From Selaginella moellendorffii (taxonomy: Eukaryota > Streptophyta > Lycopodiopsida > Selaginellales > Selaginellaceae): 64,000 nt of DNA. Shown in pieces: positions 31,465 through 42,430 of this stretch (within the stretch, counting starts at the first letter, position 1; each line of letters opens with the position of its first letter). Under the pieces are notes generated by a model that was not told where the DNA came from, ran no database searches, and was given only the letters and a program-made list of their open reading frames with translations. Both the position numbers and the translations under genes were made by a program. The DNA is taken from contig NW_003314296.1 of assembly GCF_000143415.4 (NCBI RefSeq), positions 383,750 through 447,749 on the forward strand. The letters are read 5' to 3'.

Positions 31465-31740
31465 TTTGTGCTGGGTTGGAGAGTCTCTAGCTCACTCACA
31501 ACTTGAGAATGAACAAAACAAACCAACTAAACATCACTAACTAAACATGCCACAACTAAACATTTGTTGGCTACCAACTAAGGTCTATGTTGGAGTATAA
31601 ATGTAAGCATTTCTAAAACACTAGGCTATAGGCTCTTCCGTTTAGCTCGAGAGAAAGTGGAAACGCAGCATCAACTTCTCTCTGAATTCAACACCACAAC
31701 AGGTACTCTTACTCTCTCTTTCTTTCTCCAAGAATTTGTT

Positions 31741-31775
31741 CTAACCATCTCTCTCTCTCTCTCTCTCTCTCTCTA
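31741..31775. repeat. (CT)n in 5' leader of the beta-trefoil-like gene
   Basis: A CT run ending two bases before the ATG at 31778; such pyrimidine runs are common in plant leaders. Confidence 0.8.
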
Positions 31776-31777
31776 GC

Positions 31778-32346
31778 ATGCTGTGTTACCTCCTCTTGAT
31801 CTTCTTACTTGCAAAATCAGTAGAATCATTGGATCGAGTTGTTGTGGATGGTGTAAGATTGGTTCGCATTGTTTCATCAACCAATCCTTCTAAAGTTATT
31901 TCTGTTAATCATGGCACTGGAACTGTTGTTTTAGCGGACCTTAATCATAATGACAACTACCAGGTAAAATATTTCTCTATAATTTTTTTTAATTTCCTTT
32001 TTAAAAGGTTTGGGAGCTTTCATATGCCATGGGCCGGTTACGAGATTCAAGTGGGCTATTTGCATATTCCCTCAAGAATTTCGAGACTCAAACTTATCTT
32101 CACCATGGCATGTCACCTGGAGAGGTATTTGTCATCATTTTTTAAGATTTATTTTTTAAAATGTTTTTATTCCAGGTGATTATAACACAATATTTTGAGA
32201 TTCCTGATTCGGACTTATTATGGAACTCGGGTACGGAAGACGTTCGTGGAGGCTACTACGTAATACGGGCAACCACAAACGTTTATCTGAGTCTGTCCAT
32301 CAAGAAACCAAATTCGATTACAGTGGAAGTTGGTCAAAAGAGCTGA
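31778..32346 (+). CDS. small secreted protein with a beta-trefoil (ricin-B-like) fold pattern
   Basis: Three exons, 31778-31963, 32008-32124 and 32176-32346, give 157 residues; the introns are 44 and 51 bp. The first 18 residues (MLCYLLLIFLLAKSVESL) form a signal peptide. The mature part shows three weak similar units: VRLVRIVSSTNPSKVISV with VVLADLNHNDNYQVWEL, then LFAYSLKNFETQTYLHHG, then GGYYVIRATTNVYLSL. That is the layout of a beta-trefoil carbohydrate-binding protein (QxW-like NYQVW). The lectin role is inferred and no sugar-site residues are certain. It is divergent to the PPR remnant. Decayed copies lie at 58600-58930 and 63180-63450 on the minus strand. Confidence 0.6.
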
Positions 32347-32920
32347 CCAATTATGGAAATTCGTTGAAGTTAATCTTGATTAATTCTAGACTCTTGCATT
32401 CTTTGCTGGGGGCGTGCTCGGCTTGCCTAGAGGTCATGTTGGCTTTGGAAGAGGCACGGCGCGCTAGCTGGAGAGGACAGAAGCAGCGTGCCTGGGAATC
32501 GGCGTGGCGAGGAAGAGCGCGTTCTTTCTTTTTTTCCCTAGACGATTGCATACTGGAGACTAGGGTGGGAGCGCCACAGCAGCGGCGAAGGCGCAGGGCC
32601 AATCTGGCATGGAACCCAGCTCAGGATCACAGTCTCTAGGATATGTTGCCTTTCCTCTTTTTTTATAGGAATGAGAAGATAGTCGCCAAGGGACGAGGTG
32701 AGCCGAATTTCAAGCATTCAGCTGAAGTTTTTTCTGATGCTGATGCTATGATTGATTGCAGCATAGACAACGGGTGATGTATGAAGAATAAAAGAAGCTT
32801 GCTTGTCCAACAGCATGAATAAACGAAGCTCAAGTCTCGCTCTATAAGCACGAACTCGCGAGGAAAAAAATGCAGGTGTGATATGTGCCTTCTAGTTTTT
32901 AAATTCCAAACGAATTTTCA
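32347..32920. other. 3' flank duplicated with the cassette
   Basis: Contains the reverse complement of sequences at 58530-58640 and 63110-63230 (for example TTAATCTTGATTAATTCTAG and CATTCTTTG), so the duplicated unit extends past the stop codon. Confidence 0.5.
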
Positions 32921-32929
32921 GGCAGCCAA

Positions 32930-33071
32930 GGAGCAAGGAACTCAGACAAAAGGAGAATGAGCTTTAGTGGAGGCTGGGACGTGCCCATGAAGGCCGGCTG
33001 ACGGAGAATGTCAAAGAGGCTTTTGCTCGAGCGAACACAAGAGCGTTCAAAAAGATTGCTAGGAAGTTCTG
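32930..33071 (+). pseudogene. short basic exon, copy a (unidentified)
   Basis: GGCAGCCAAGGAGCAAGGAA starts a frame containing KENEL and, after breaks, RLTENVKEAFARANTRAFKK then IARKF and a stop. It matches the copy at 33168 in its first half. The family is unknown. Confidence 0.4.
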
Positions 33072-33192
33072 AAGTTTAATGTGGTTATTAGCCACACATA
33101 AACAGGGCAGCAGCAGCGGCGGTGTGATGTGTGCCTTCTAGTTTTTACTTCCATTGGAATTTTCAGGCAGCCAAAGAGCGAGGAACTCGGAG

Positions 33193-33312
33193 ATGGTGAA
33201 GATGCGCCAGCGTCGTCAGATCGAAAAGGAGAATGAGCTTTGGAGGAGGCTGAGGGACGTGCCCAAGTGGCCAATAGTGATTCATCAAGAAAATGAAAAT
33301 TCAGAAAAATAA
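33193..33312 (+). CDS. short basic ORF, copy b (unidentified, 39 aa)
   Basis: MVKMRQRRQIEKENELWRR, then LRDVPKWPIVIHQEN and a stop. It follows a GGCAGCCAAAGAGCGAGGAA sequence with an acceptor-like TTTCAG, so it may be a 3' exon rather than a whole gene. Homologous minus-strand copies lie at 58320-58445 and 62865-62985. It sits convergent to the EF-hand gene. Confidence 0.35.
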   Translation: MVKMRQRRQIEKENELWRRLRDVPKWPIVIHQENENSEK

Positions 33313-33329
33313 GGTTTATGAACAAGATA

Positions 33330-34339
33330 TTAGCCACACATAAAAAGGGCATCAAACCGAGATCGATCTGCTTTTGCTAACAGAATCAGCTTTGCAATCC
33401 AGTCTGTAGCCAGAATCTCTTCCACCTTCAAGCTTGCCAATGGGAATGGAACAATCTCTTTTGCTTTGAGACATGCCTCGTACAAGCTTGGATCGCGGGG
33501 AGCCTCATATGCTGCAAAAATCTCTGCAAGCCCATCAGCTGGAGTCAAGAAACCATCATGATCTCTGTCGATTGAGTTGAACCTCATGAAGATTTCAGTC
33601 TCATTGTTAGGCTCTCGATGTGTNNNNNNNNNNNNNNNNNNNNNNNNNNNNNNNNNNNNNNNNNNNNNNNNNNNNNNNNNNNNNNNNNNNNNNNNNNNNN
33701 NNNNNNNNNNNNNNNNNNNNNNNAAACTCGCTGAAGTCGATCCTCCCATCTTTGTTTGCATCTTGCACGTTGTACAACCACATTTGCAATTTTCTGCCAC
33801 TTTTGTCCTTGATCCTCTCTGGGCTCAGGCAGTTCTTGAACTCCACCCAATTAAGAACCCCATCATCATTTTCATCACAAGCATCATAATAAGATCGATG
33901 ATAATTTTCTGGTAATGGGAAAAACTGAAAGTCAAAGTTTTTGTATGGGATTGCCCTGGGTAGCATCATCATCTTCCAATCCAAATAATCCATGGCATAC
34001 TCGTACCAACTTAAAGCACCATCCTTATTTCTGTCTTTACGTTGCCAGGTGAATTGGTCGCGGATGTCATGCTGCTTATCAAACCATGCATCAGCCTCTT
34101 CCCTAGTAATATTACCATCTCTGGGATTTACATCCATCTCATCAAGGTATTCTCGAGCAGTCATCTTTTCGAGCTCAGTTGGTGGAATATGTAAATTATA
34201 ATAACAAGGATTTTCTCTTTCTGCAAGATTTCATGCAATTAAAAATTAAAGTTGCCAACAACATACCTGATCTTGGAATTTTACTCTGTGCGCCTTGAGT
34301 AACCATGGCTAACACAAACATCACCACAATCAAATCCAT
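33330..34339 (-). CDS. secreted EF-hand protein (calumenin/reticulocalbin-like), with assembly gap
   Basis: Exon 1 is 34339-34267 and encodes a signal peptide (MDLIVVMFVLAMVTQG). A 46-bp intron follows, then exon 2 from 34220 to 33330. It parallels the intact gene at 36525 almost residue for residue. A run of 100 N (33624-33723) falls after DANKDGRIDFSEF; the paralogue has only 39 bp there, so the reading frame cannot be carried across the gap as given. EF loop 1 reads DVNPRDGNITREE, one residue longer than the canonical 12, so its calcium binding is doubtful. Loops 2-5 look normal (DRNKDGALSWYE, DENDDGVLNWVE, DANKDGRIDFSE, DRDHDGFLTPAD). It may be functional. Confidence 0.8.
33624..33723. 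other. assembly gap, 100 N
   Basis: Exactly 100 N, a conventional placeholder for unknown size, inside the EF-hand gene. Confidence 1.
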
Positions 34340-34439
34340 ACTAGCTTAGGGCTACTCCAAAAGCATGGTATATATATCCGGTAAAACCATATATGGTTTA
34401 TCTTTAGCGAATATCTTTTACCTTTTTCATTCCTGAGCA

Positions 34440-35440
34440 GGATGTAAAGATCTGGGAGGATGGGGGACCAAGCCCTTGTCCAAGGCAAGGATTTCTCAAT
34501 GTGGAAGAAACTTATTGAGGCACGTCTGAACAGACAGTGGAGTGCCTTAGCCATGGGATCTTACTCAAGTCAGACATGGAGCAAGGAGCAAACCATCTCT
34601 GGAAATGGCTGAATGACATGTATATGGCAAAAAGTCTAATTTGGAAGTGATGAAGCTTCATTCAGTTTTGGACGCTTGCATGTTTAACATGGTGGGGATA
34701 TGCAATAGCATGTGGACTCTTTGAGTAGGTTTTTTGCAGATCTAGCAGCTCAAGGCAAGGAATACAATGTTCTAACTCGATGCAAACAGTGAAACGTTAG
34801 AGAGAGAGAGAGAGAGAGAGAGAGTTGGACCTCCTCGTTTGACGAGGCAGCAATGAAGCTTATGAACACTTCTCAGCTGCATAAGGAAGACTCAACCTTA
34901 TGAGGTACACCACGCCATGTTTGCAAAAAGGTTAGAGATGAGCTCCACCCGTGGAGGCTGTGGGAGGCCAGACATGACAGTGGAGGCTGTGTCAGGCCCA
35001 TGGGCGAGGAGGACGTACCTCCTATAGTGGTAGAGTAACTTCTACCCCACAGCAACATGGAGGACGTCCTCACAGGACTTTTCGCAGTGGTCAAGATGCT
35101 AATTGAACCGATGCGTGAAACTCACATTGGTCGAGAATCAGATTTGGCTGAACCGGTTCTCATGCAAACTACTTTCTGCCAAACCAGTTTGGCCAGGTCC
35201 AGGGTGAAGTTGCACGAATTGGGCAAGAAGGGGGTGGAGTGGTTGTTTTTTGTAAATTGGATTAGTTTAAGTCTAGATTCTAGTTTGCAAAAAGAGGAAA
35301 ATCTGGTTGAGTGCAGGAACCTACGGTAATTCTTCCAGATAATCAGTTTGCTATTGCTCTTTCAGAAATCAGAGATATTACACCAGGACAAAGCATATAT
35401 GGGAAGATCAGATTGCTGATTTTATTCACAAACGCTTGGA
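34440..35440 (+). pseudogene. Ty1/copia remnants (gag-like and RNase H pieces)
   Basis: Near 34470 the frame reads ALVQGKDFSMWKKLIEARLN, like the copia gag start. 35311-35440 reads EPTVILPDNQFAIALSEIRD and, in the next frame, HQDKAYMGRSDC, which equals the copia RNase H end (DNQSAIALAKN, then HxRTKHIDIR). The pieces between are unrecognisable. The copia tail abuts the aspartic protease fragment at about 35445. Confidence 0.5.
34798..34824. repeat. (GA)n microsatellite
   Basis: Uninterrupted GA run of about 13 units. Confidence 0.9.
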
Positions 35441-35444
35441 GTGT

Positions 35445-36004
35445 GAACTGTACCTTATGCTTGGTTCTAGGGAATTGGGAGAATGGAGTTATAACCAAAT
35501 GCGAGCAAGACCAGATAGACAGTACATGATCCAGTTGCTTTCTACGGGAAGAACTTTAGACCACCAACCTACAGAAAATCAAATTATGTGGTTTTTGACA
35601 TCGGTACGAAAAGTACATTTCTGATCAATCAGCTTTACCAGCCAATCATCCAAGAAATCAATAAGTACTTTGAGACGGAGTTGGGCTATGTGAAAACGGG
35701 CGTAGAGGTACGTGCTACACCCCAGATGGGCAACGGCATATACACCCCGACCACGATTCAACCCAATCACGTTTCACTTCGAGGGTGGCGATTTTACTGT
35801 AAGTTCAAAAGACCATTCAGTTTTATTGCTTGGAAACTCTTTCTTTTTTTCTTATTAAACCAGGTTAAACAACTAAACTTCATCACAGTGGCATCCTTAG
35901 AAATCAAGGACGACGAAGAGGGCGATGCAATTATGGGGATCTTTGGCTACGCAATGCAGCGAGATCATATGATTGTATATGATCTTAACAAGCTTATGGA
36001 ATAA
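35445..36004 (+). pseudogene. aspartic protease, 3' half, pseudogene
   Basis: Matches 60830-61445 of the intact protease from LMLGSRELGEWSYNQMRA onward, through the second catalytic region and the C-terminal box (GIFGYAMQRDHMIVYDL). About 13 bp are missing after IQLLS, shifting the frame. The second DSG is DIG. The exon 2 segment QLREFYCPEL is deleted. The 5' half with the first catalytic Asp is absent, replaced by copia debris. Confidence 0.85.
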
Positions 36005-36134
36005 ACTTCAGGTTAGAAAGAGCTGGAGAATGTATAAGATGATGCACATATGATTATATATGATCTGGAGGAGTATGGTCCTTAACAAGCTTATGGAATA
36101 AACTTCAGGCTAGAAAGAGCTTAAGAATGTATAG

Positions 36135-36405
36135 GATCGAGGCATATGCCTCACGGATCCGCGAGTGTGGGAGCCTCAAGTCTCTCAAAGATGCTAGGGA
36201 CCTGCACGGGCATCTCGCCAGCTATGGCTTCGATACCCGGGCAATCTCCTGGTAAGAATGTATGGCGACTGTGGCAGCATCCAAGACGCCCGCGCTGCCT
36301 TCGCCAGGATCATCGATCGCAATGTCTACTCCTGGACGATCCTTCTCGCTGCCAGGCGGTGGATTCCACCACTGATTGCCATGCGGGAGCTGCGAGCCCT
36401 AAAAA
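36135..36405 (+). pseudogene. PPR 5' fragment
   Basis: Reads YASRIRECGSLKSLKDARDL and HGHLASYGFDTR, then after a one-base shift NLLVRMYGDCGSIQDARAAF and IDRNVYSWTILLAA, the start of a PLS-type PPR protein. The rest is missing. A similar fragment lies at 61490-61790 in the other cassette. Confidence 0.75.
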
Positions 36406-36524
36406 CATGTAACAATAAATCAACTGATTCCCATAACCTCGTTGTGTTAAAACGGCTGTTAACAAGTTACCATATATGGTTTACCAATATATATACCATG
36501 CTTTTCGAGTAACCCTATGCTAGT

Positions 36525-37465
36525 ATGGATTTAATTGTGGCGATATTTGTGTTGGCCATGGTTACTCAAGGTGCACAAAGTAAAATAACAAGATCAGGTA
36601 TGTTGATGGGAACTTCAATTCTTTCCATGTATTAAAAACAAATTAAGGTCCTTGTTATCGTAATTTACATATTCCACCGACTGAGCTCGAAAAGATGACT
36701 GCTCAAAAATACCTTGATGAGATGGACGTAAATAGAGATGGCAATATTACTAGGGAAGAGGCTGATGCATGGTTTGATAAGCAGCATGACATCCGTGACC
36801 AATTCACCTGGCAACGTAAAGACAGAAATAAGGATGGTGTTTTAGGTTGGTATGAGTATGCCATGGATTATTTGGATTGGAAGATGATGATGCTACCCAG
36901 GGCAATCCCATACAAAAACTTTGAATTTCAGTTTTTCCCATTACCAGAAAACTATCATCGATCTTATTATGATGCTTGTGATGAAAATGGTGATGGGGTT
37001 CTTAATTGGGTGGAGTTCAAGAACTGCCTGAGCCCAGAGAGGATCAAGGACAAAAGTGGCAGAAAATTGCAAATGTGGTTGTACAACGTGCAAGATGCAA
37101 ACAAAGATGGGAGGATCGACTTCAGCGAGTTTAGCCAAGCTTTTGTTTACTACCACCATAACAACTTTTGTACACATCGAGAACCTAACAATGAGACTGA
37201 AATCTTCATGAGGTTCAACTCAATCGACAGAGATCATGATGGTTTCTTGACTCCAGCTGATGGGCTTGCAGAGATTTTAGCAGCATATGAGGCTCCCCGA
37301 GATCCAAGCTTGTATGAGGCATGTCTCAAAGCAAAAGAGATTGTTCCATTCCCATTGGCAAGCTTGAAGGTGGAAGAGATTCTGGCTACAGACTGGATTG
37401 CAAAGCTGATTCTGTTAGCAAAAGCAGATCGATCTCGGTTTGATGCCCTGTTCATGTGTGGCTAA
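36525..37465 (+). CDS. secreted EF-hand calcium-binding protein (calumenin/reticulocalbin-like), intact
   Basis: Exons 36525-36597 and 36648-37465 (50-bp intron, GT-AG) give 296 residues. Residues 1-19 form a signal peptide (MDLIVAIFVLAMVTQGAQS). Five EF loops follow: DVNRDGNITREE (51-62), DRNKDGVLGWYE (83-94), DENGDGVLNWVE (136-147), DANKDGRIDFSE (174-185) and DRDHDGFLTPAD (218-229, with Asp for the final Glu). This spacing resembles the CREC family of secretory-pathway calcium buffers, which usually have six loops and an ER retention tail. Here the C-terminus is DALFMCG, so secretion or vacuolar delivery is likelier than ER retention. It lies downstream of the protease and PPR fragments. 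Confidence 0.9.
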
Positions 37466-38560
37466 TTATTTTTCTGAATTTCCATTTTCTAATTTTGGCT
37501 TTCATTGAATTCAATCAAGTTTGTAGACTAGCTAAGCATCTATCTATATATATAAGAATGAAGGGAGAAGCCATGGTTCTCAGGAAGGGGAGGCCACCCC
37601 AGGCCCGGGCCAGGGCTGGTAGCCATGGTTTGCAAGAATATCGGCTCAATGTTGTGGCAACCAATGGGTGGCATGCATGTGTGGCTGGGAAGGGAAGAGG
37701 GTGTGGTGACATGTTACACCATGCACTCCTAGGGTTCTATAGCTGCTCTGCTTGTTTGCGGTGCATGAGCAGCACCACAGGCAGGGCTGGTGAGGGAGTG
37801 CGCCAACCATTCAATCCAGCTTTTGTGGCCTGGGGCCTCTCTAAATTGCTGTTCAATTATGCATGTTGGCACTGATGGATTGAGCTAGGTAGATGAATCG
37901 ATTCCTAGTGTAAGATTTCCCTGTTCTTGACACGGTGAAAGTTGGCGCGGATTTGCATATTTGCTGTCTACAAGGTGGTGGAGAGAAGCTATGGAGATTC
38001 TGATTTCTCAGTCTTCCTTGTGTCCCAGTCATAGTCACTAGGGAACTCACCTCCTATGTCTGCTTGGAGATGAGGCCGAGTTACTTTCCTTCTCTCACAG
38101 ATGTCTTCTTTCTTTCTGTAACCAAAATTATTTTGAAGGCCTAATGGCATGTGCACTAACAAAATGGTGCTGGATCAGGAGCAAATGCATCGAAGTTATT
38201 AGACTTTTCTTTTGCAAGTTTGCTGAATGTTTCATTAATTACAGTGAGATCAAAGTGTGAGGACATATGTTAGAACCAGTCATAGAAGTAAAGTCACTAT
38301 ACACATATTTACAGTGAAATGTTTTCACCCTGTAGCTTCTCTCTGCCACCATCTTGCCTGTGAGATGGATGAGCAAGTTGTGAATCCATGCTGGCCTTAA
38401 ATTTTATCACATCGAGGAGTGTGCACAGCACGGTTCATGGCAATTACCACTCATCACATCCATCTTTGCAATGTGGCTACAAGTGAGTGATCCTTTTCTT
38501 ATTTCAAGCCTCTTGATTCCATACATCTGGATGTGTAATTGCGAAGTTCCTGTGATTGCT
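37466..38560. other. intergenic, no gene recognised
   Basis: Longer ORFs here (for example 37456-37875) lack family features. A block near 38490-38530 (CCTCTTGATTCCATACATCT) is the inverse of one near 49405, so part of it is repeated beside the second chimeric segment. Confidence 0.4.
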
Positions 38561-38564
38561 AACT

Positions 38565-38881
38565 TTCCAGAGATTGTCCGGTCTCTCTGATGACTTCCTG
38601 ATGCTCATGAAGAAAATCCTGTGATTCCTATCTGAATGCATCAGTCTCCCTGCGGACTACTTCGAGAAATGCTTTGGAGTTCCCAATGAATTCATCCTGG
38701 TGAACCACTATCCAGGTTGTCCAGAACTCAGCATCGAGCCCCATTCCCACTTTGGAGGACTCACATTGCTCTTTTAGGGTGGCATTCCCGGCCTCCAAGT
38801 TCTCCAGAACAACACCTCGCTGGTCGTCAAGCCCATCCTGGGAGCTATCACCATTAACATCAATGATCTCCTTGAGGTAAA
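38565..38881 (+). pseudogene. 2-oxoglutarate/Fe(II) dioxygenase exon, pseudogene
   Basis: Reads SLPADYFEKCFGVPNEFILV, then NHYPGCPELSIEPHSHFGGL and GIPGLQVLQNNTSLVVKPIL, then GAITININDLLE before a GTAAAG donor. This is the core of plant 2OG dioxygenases (usual NYYPPCP, PHSDxG, GLQVxKDGxWVxVxP, VNxGD). Two in-frame stops and loss of the iron-binding Asp in HxD (HSH here) show it is dead. Confidence 0.85.
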
Positions 38882-39610
38882 GTCAAGGTAAAGTTCTTTC
38901 TGTTCTGCTCTATCCATCTCTAAACTTACTCGAGATGAGTAAGTTGCTCGACTCAGGAGAGGAGAATATTGCTGCACACTCTATAACTGAAATGCTTGGG
39001 TGGGTGGTGGATAGTGTACTCATGACTGTCGCTAGGCGTACGAAGTGGACTTGATTCCATCATCACTGTTTTAGTAAGAAACAGAAAATATCTCTTTATT
39101 TGTTGTATTTTTATAATATTATGTTTCTACCAATACCATCTTATATCCCACAGACAAGGTGCATCATTTTTATTAGGTACTTCCATGCAACGTGTCAGAA
39201 TTTACTCATGCATTGGTTTCACATTATATGTTGAATCGTGTGTTGAACATTCCATTCCAAAAGTTCCTCTTTTTGTCTTTTTGTCCCTGCTCCAAGAATG
39301 GATTACACACTTTTGTGCTCAAGCAATGATGCAGTTCATTATCTCTCTACTCTATCACATCTTTAAAAAGTAAACAACAGTAAATCCTATGTGTCAGATC
39401 AGAGCCTAGGGGATGTCTGTAGTAAGTTTCTAAATCTACAAGTAGGTATGTTGTTGATCTAAAAAAAGTTTTATTTAACTCTATGCAATGTTATAGTAAC
39501 TCTTGAACTTGGAAACATGATTAGAAACAATGTCAATGTTAGTGAGCACAATGGCATTCCTGGTAATTTAATATGACCTTTGTTTGCTTCTGTTATAACA
39601 ATGTAATGGT
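38882..39610. other. AT-rich, no feature recognised
   Basis: No ORF or RNA supportable. Confidence 0.3.
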
Positions 39611-39619
39611 TGATTTAGA

Positions 39620-41450
39620 ATTACAGGGGATGCAAACTTAAACCCCACATGACATTAGTGATATGCTTTATTATTTTGTTTATTTTGATATCTCTTTTAA
39701 CTTTTGACTGACGTGCATCGACATTGCCTAATTTTTATATTTTGGTTATCTTTTGATGTAATCGCTATATCTTTAGGTATGTTACAAACTTTTTATAGCC
39801 ATTTGCCTTGCTTAAACATAGATTCAATAGGATCAAATTTACTTCCAGAACCGAATAATGTCAATGAGAACAACCTTGGCTCAAGAGAGTCTTCTTTTCA
39901 CCAGCCAACAACAGACAATAGTTGTGGTATCTAATAGTTTTTATTTAATTTGTTTTATAGAAAACTAATGGTAAGAAAATTATAGTGGACGTAAATTCCA
40001 ATGGTGCACATGACATTAGTGGTATGTTCTATTATTTCATTTATGTTTTGGTGTTTCTTTTAACTGTATGTTTTCACAGGTATGTTAAAATGTTGTGTAC
40101 TTGCCATATAATAAGATTATATTTTGTTGCACAAGGATTGCATGGGAGCAAAAACAACTTTCCACTTGTTCACCTTACACAAACACTTACCACTCTAAGT
40201 ACATTTACTTCTACACGTGCATAGTTATTTCTTTGATAATATGTCTCTTAGCACCCTGCTACAGCGAGCAAATGACCTGCAGATCATTGTGACTACCTTG
40301 GCTCAACATTAGAAGCTAGGCTATGAACAGGTAATCAACATTTATTCACTTCATATTCTCATTTCTCATTAGTTATTCTTGCAGCTAAGTGTTGAATTTG
40401 TGATATCCCACAAGATAGTTTATGGTGTTCAATTTTGTATTACAGATTTACAGCTTCTATCTGGCAATCAACCACTTCTACTATATGCATTATCCCACTA
40501 TGGAACTTGTGACATGTTTTGCAACAGCCCACGCAGGATTGGATGCCCATCTTTCCTCAACATTGACTTCACAGACATTGGTGGTGTTCATGTTGTGACC
40601 GCTTCTCTCTCCTGACTCGCAGTAGATCAATTTGGCAGTTTATTCTTACAGAGTAAGTGGCTCTGCATGCAACACTTCAAAGTTAAAATGAAGAACCCAA
40701 AGTTCCATAGAGGGTCTCATAGATATGCTATTAATATCACCACCTCTTCTTTGGTTTGTGAGTTCCCACCACTAAGGCCTCTTGTGCTGGATATAGTTCC
40801 AATTTCCAGCTTGGTTCTTTTACATGACTTTGCACTAGAAGCTAGATAGTCAACATTCTGTAGTGTCACTGCAGCTATTTCTTCAGTTGACTTGAATGAG
40901 TAAAGCACAAATATTATATGTGTTGCTGATGACTTTGAACATGTCTTCAAGGTATGTGTGCACTTTCACTTTCACCTACCATTAACAATGACAATGCATA
41001 GATTCAAGTTTTGGCAAATATGTCTTTTGTCTATGATGAAATCAAATCACAATAGTTTGGACAAGAAAGGCCAATCAAGATCTTTTAGGCACTAGTGACC
41101 GAGGCATTTCAAGATAGCATTTTGTAATCTACCAGGTGGGTGCCATAGAATGCTATTCAGGAGCATCTAAAATCAATTGCTTTTATGTACCGATGGGAGT
41201 TTGATGGGTTATGTATGTGCTTCAGATCATATTTTTTACTATAATTTTCTTTTTCTAGGTTAATGGATGCTTTGTGCCATTAGGCTCTTGAGATATTTCT
41301 GTCTCGGTGGGATGTTGTGCTTGCCACAAATTCAGGATTTGCAAGCTCAATTCTCAGCTTGGTCATTGCATTGAGTGCAATGATGACCACCCATTCTTCA
41401 AGGTCATACGTGTTCATGGCAATTTAATCTGTGCTCATAACAGCTCTTCA
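39620..41450 (+). pseudogene. unknown family U, copy 1
   Basis: Plus-strand frames in order: 39780-39935 (FYSHLPCLNIDSIGSNLLPE, then SRESSFHQPTTDNSCG); 40380-40615 (ITDLQLLSGNQPLLLYALSH, then CNSPRRIGCPSFLNIDFTDI and GGVHVVTASLS); 40760-40950 (CEFPPLRPLVLDIVPISSLV, then LLHDFALEA and IICVADDFEHVFK). A 50-bp GT-AG intron at 40951 leads to IQVLANMSFVYDEIKS. Small exons and introns look real, but copy 1 lacks about 40 bp present in copy 2 and has stops. Two short tandem exon-like blocks (39620 and 39985) precede it. No known family recognised. Confidence 0.5.
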
Positions 41451-41659
41451 GTACATGCCAGACAGTCCTCATCTAGAAGGTCACTTTCTTCTATCCACTC
41501 CCATAAAAGACATATCCAAGGTCATGGCCTTTGAACCAAGGTAAATATGTCAAGGAAAAAAAAATTTGCTCTAAGAAAAAAGGGATAAAAAAAATTGTAA
41601 TTGGATTGTGATATGTGTGTATAGTTAGTAAAACTGAGCTTCCTACATTAAATTCTAGG

Positions 41660-41735
41660 GTTCCAAGTTCAACACCTCGCTGGTTGTTCAGCCCATCCCA
41701 GGAGCAATCACCATGATCTCCATCACTTCCATCCA
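41660..41735 (+). pseudogene. short dioxygenase fragment
   Basis: CAACACCTCGCTGGTTGTTC and CAGCCCATCCCAGGAGCAAT repeat part of the dioxygenase exon at 38800-38870. Confidence 0.7.
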
Positions 41736-41769
41736 GGGTTTGGATGGAAATGTACTTAATCCTTTCATC

Positions 41770-42430
41770 CTATACATGCTCCCCCTTGAGAGCCTCTGTC
41801 TCCAGCAAGTAGCACAGCATGTTGTTCACGTTGTCCTGAAGATGTTACACGCCTCCATCACCCGGAAGTAGCTAAATCCCATGGACAGGAGGACGCAGAC
41901 ATTGCTACTCCTGTTTATCACAGCAGAGTATGTGAGACTTACTGATCCACCAACGTGAGAACCGCCAGTGCTTTCAGATGCCCTCAACACTGGGAAGCAA
42001 GCAAGCAAGCAAGCGCGGGTAAGAGTTTTTAAAATGGTATGGAAGTAGCTCCTTACCTCCAGAAGATGGTGGTCCTCCTGCAGCCGAAGAGGATGTCTCC
42101 TCAGACAAGTGCCTGATCTGCTGGTGGTGCTCCTTAGTTCTATCCAGGGTTTAGATGGAAGTGTACTTGATCCTTTCATCCTATACATGCTCTCCCCCTT
42201 GAGAGCCTCCATCTCCAGCAAGTAGCATAGCATGTTGTTCATGTTGTCCCAAAGATGCTACACGCCTCCATCACCCGGAAGTGACTAAATCCCATGGACA
42301 GAAGGACGCGGTGGTCCTCCTCGGCAAGGTACTTTGCTCGAGATGCCTCCATCACCATCCTTTTGATCTCTTGCTCAGTCAGTTCCAAGTCGGAGTAGAA
42401 CTGGCCTTCGGCCAGAAGAGCCTGTAAAAC
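41770..42430 (-). pseudogene. UBA-domain gene exons, tandemly duplicated
   Basis: The minus strand from 42430 reads LTEQEIKRMVMEASRAKYLA, then EEDHRVLLSMGFSHFRVMEA and CSIF, and the three-helix UBA pattern continues as LCYLLEMEALKGESMYRM. LLSMGF is the usual ubiquitin-binding loop. The UBA exon occurs twice (around 41770-41900 and 42160-42300), about 400 bp apart. Single-base changes break the frame in places. The parent gene is not identifiable. Confidence 0.6.

Noticed and set aside
33577-33915. ORFs running through the N gap
   Set aside because: They are artefacts of unknown bases; the real coding strand is minus, as shown by the paralogue.
37456-37875. 139-codon ORF after the EF-hand gene
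   Set aside because: It begins inside the last codons of the EF-hand gene in another frame and has no recognisable domain.
41826-42242. Single 138-codon minus-strand gene
   Set aside because: It joins part of two tandem UBA exon copies through intergenic sequence; the conserved reading is the UBA pattern, which shifts frame inside it.
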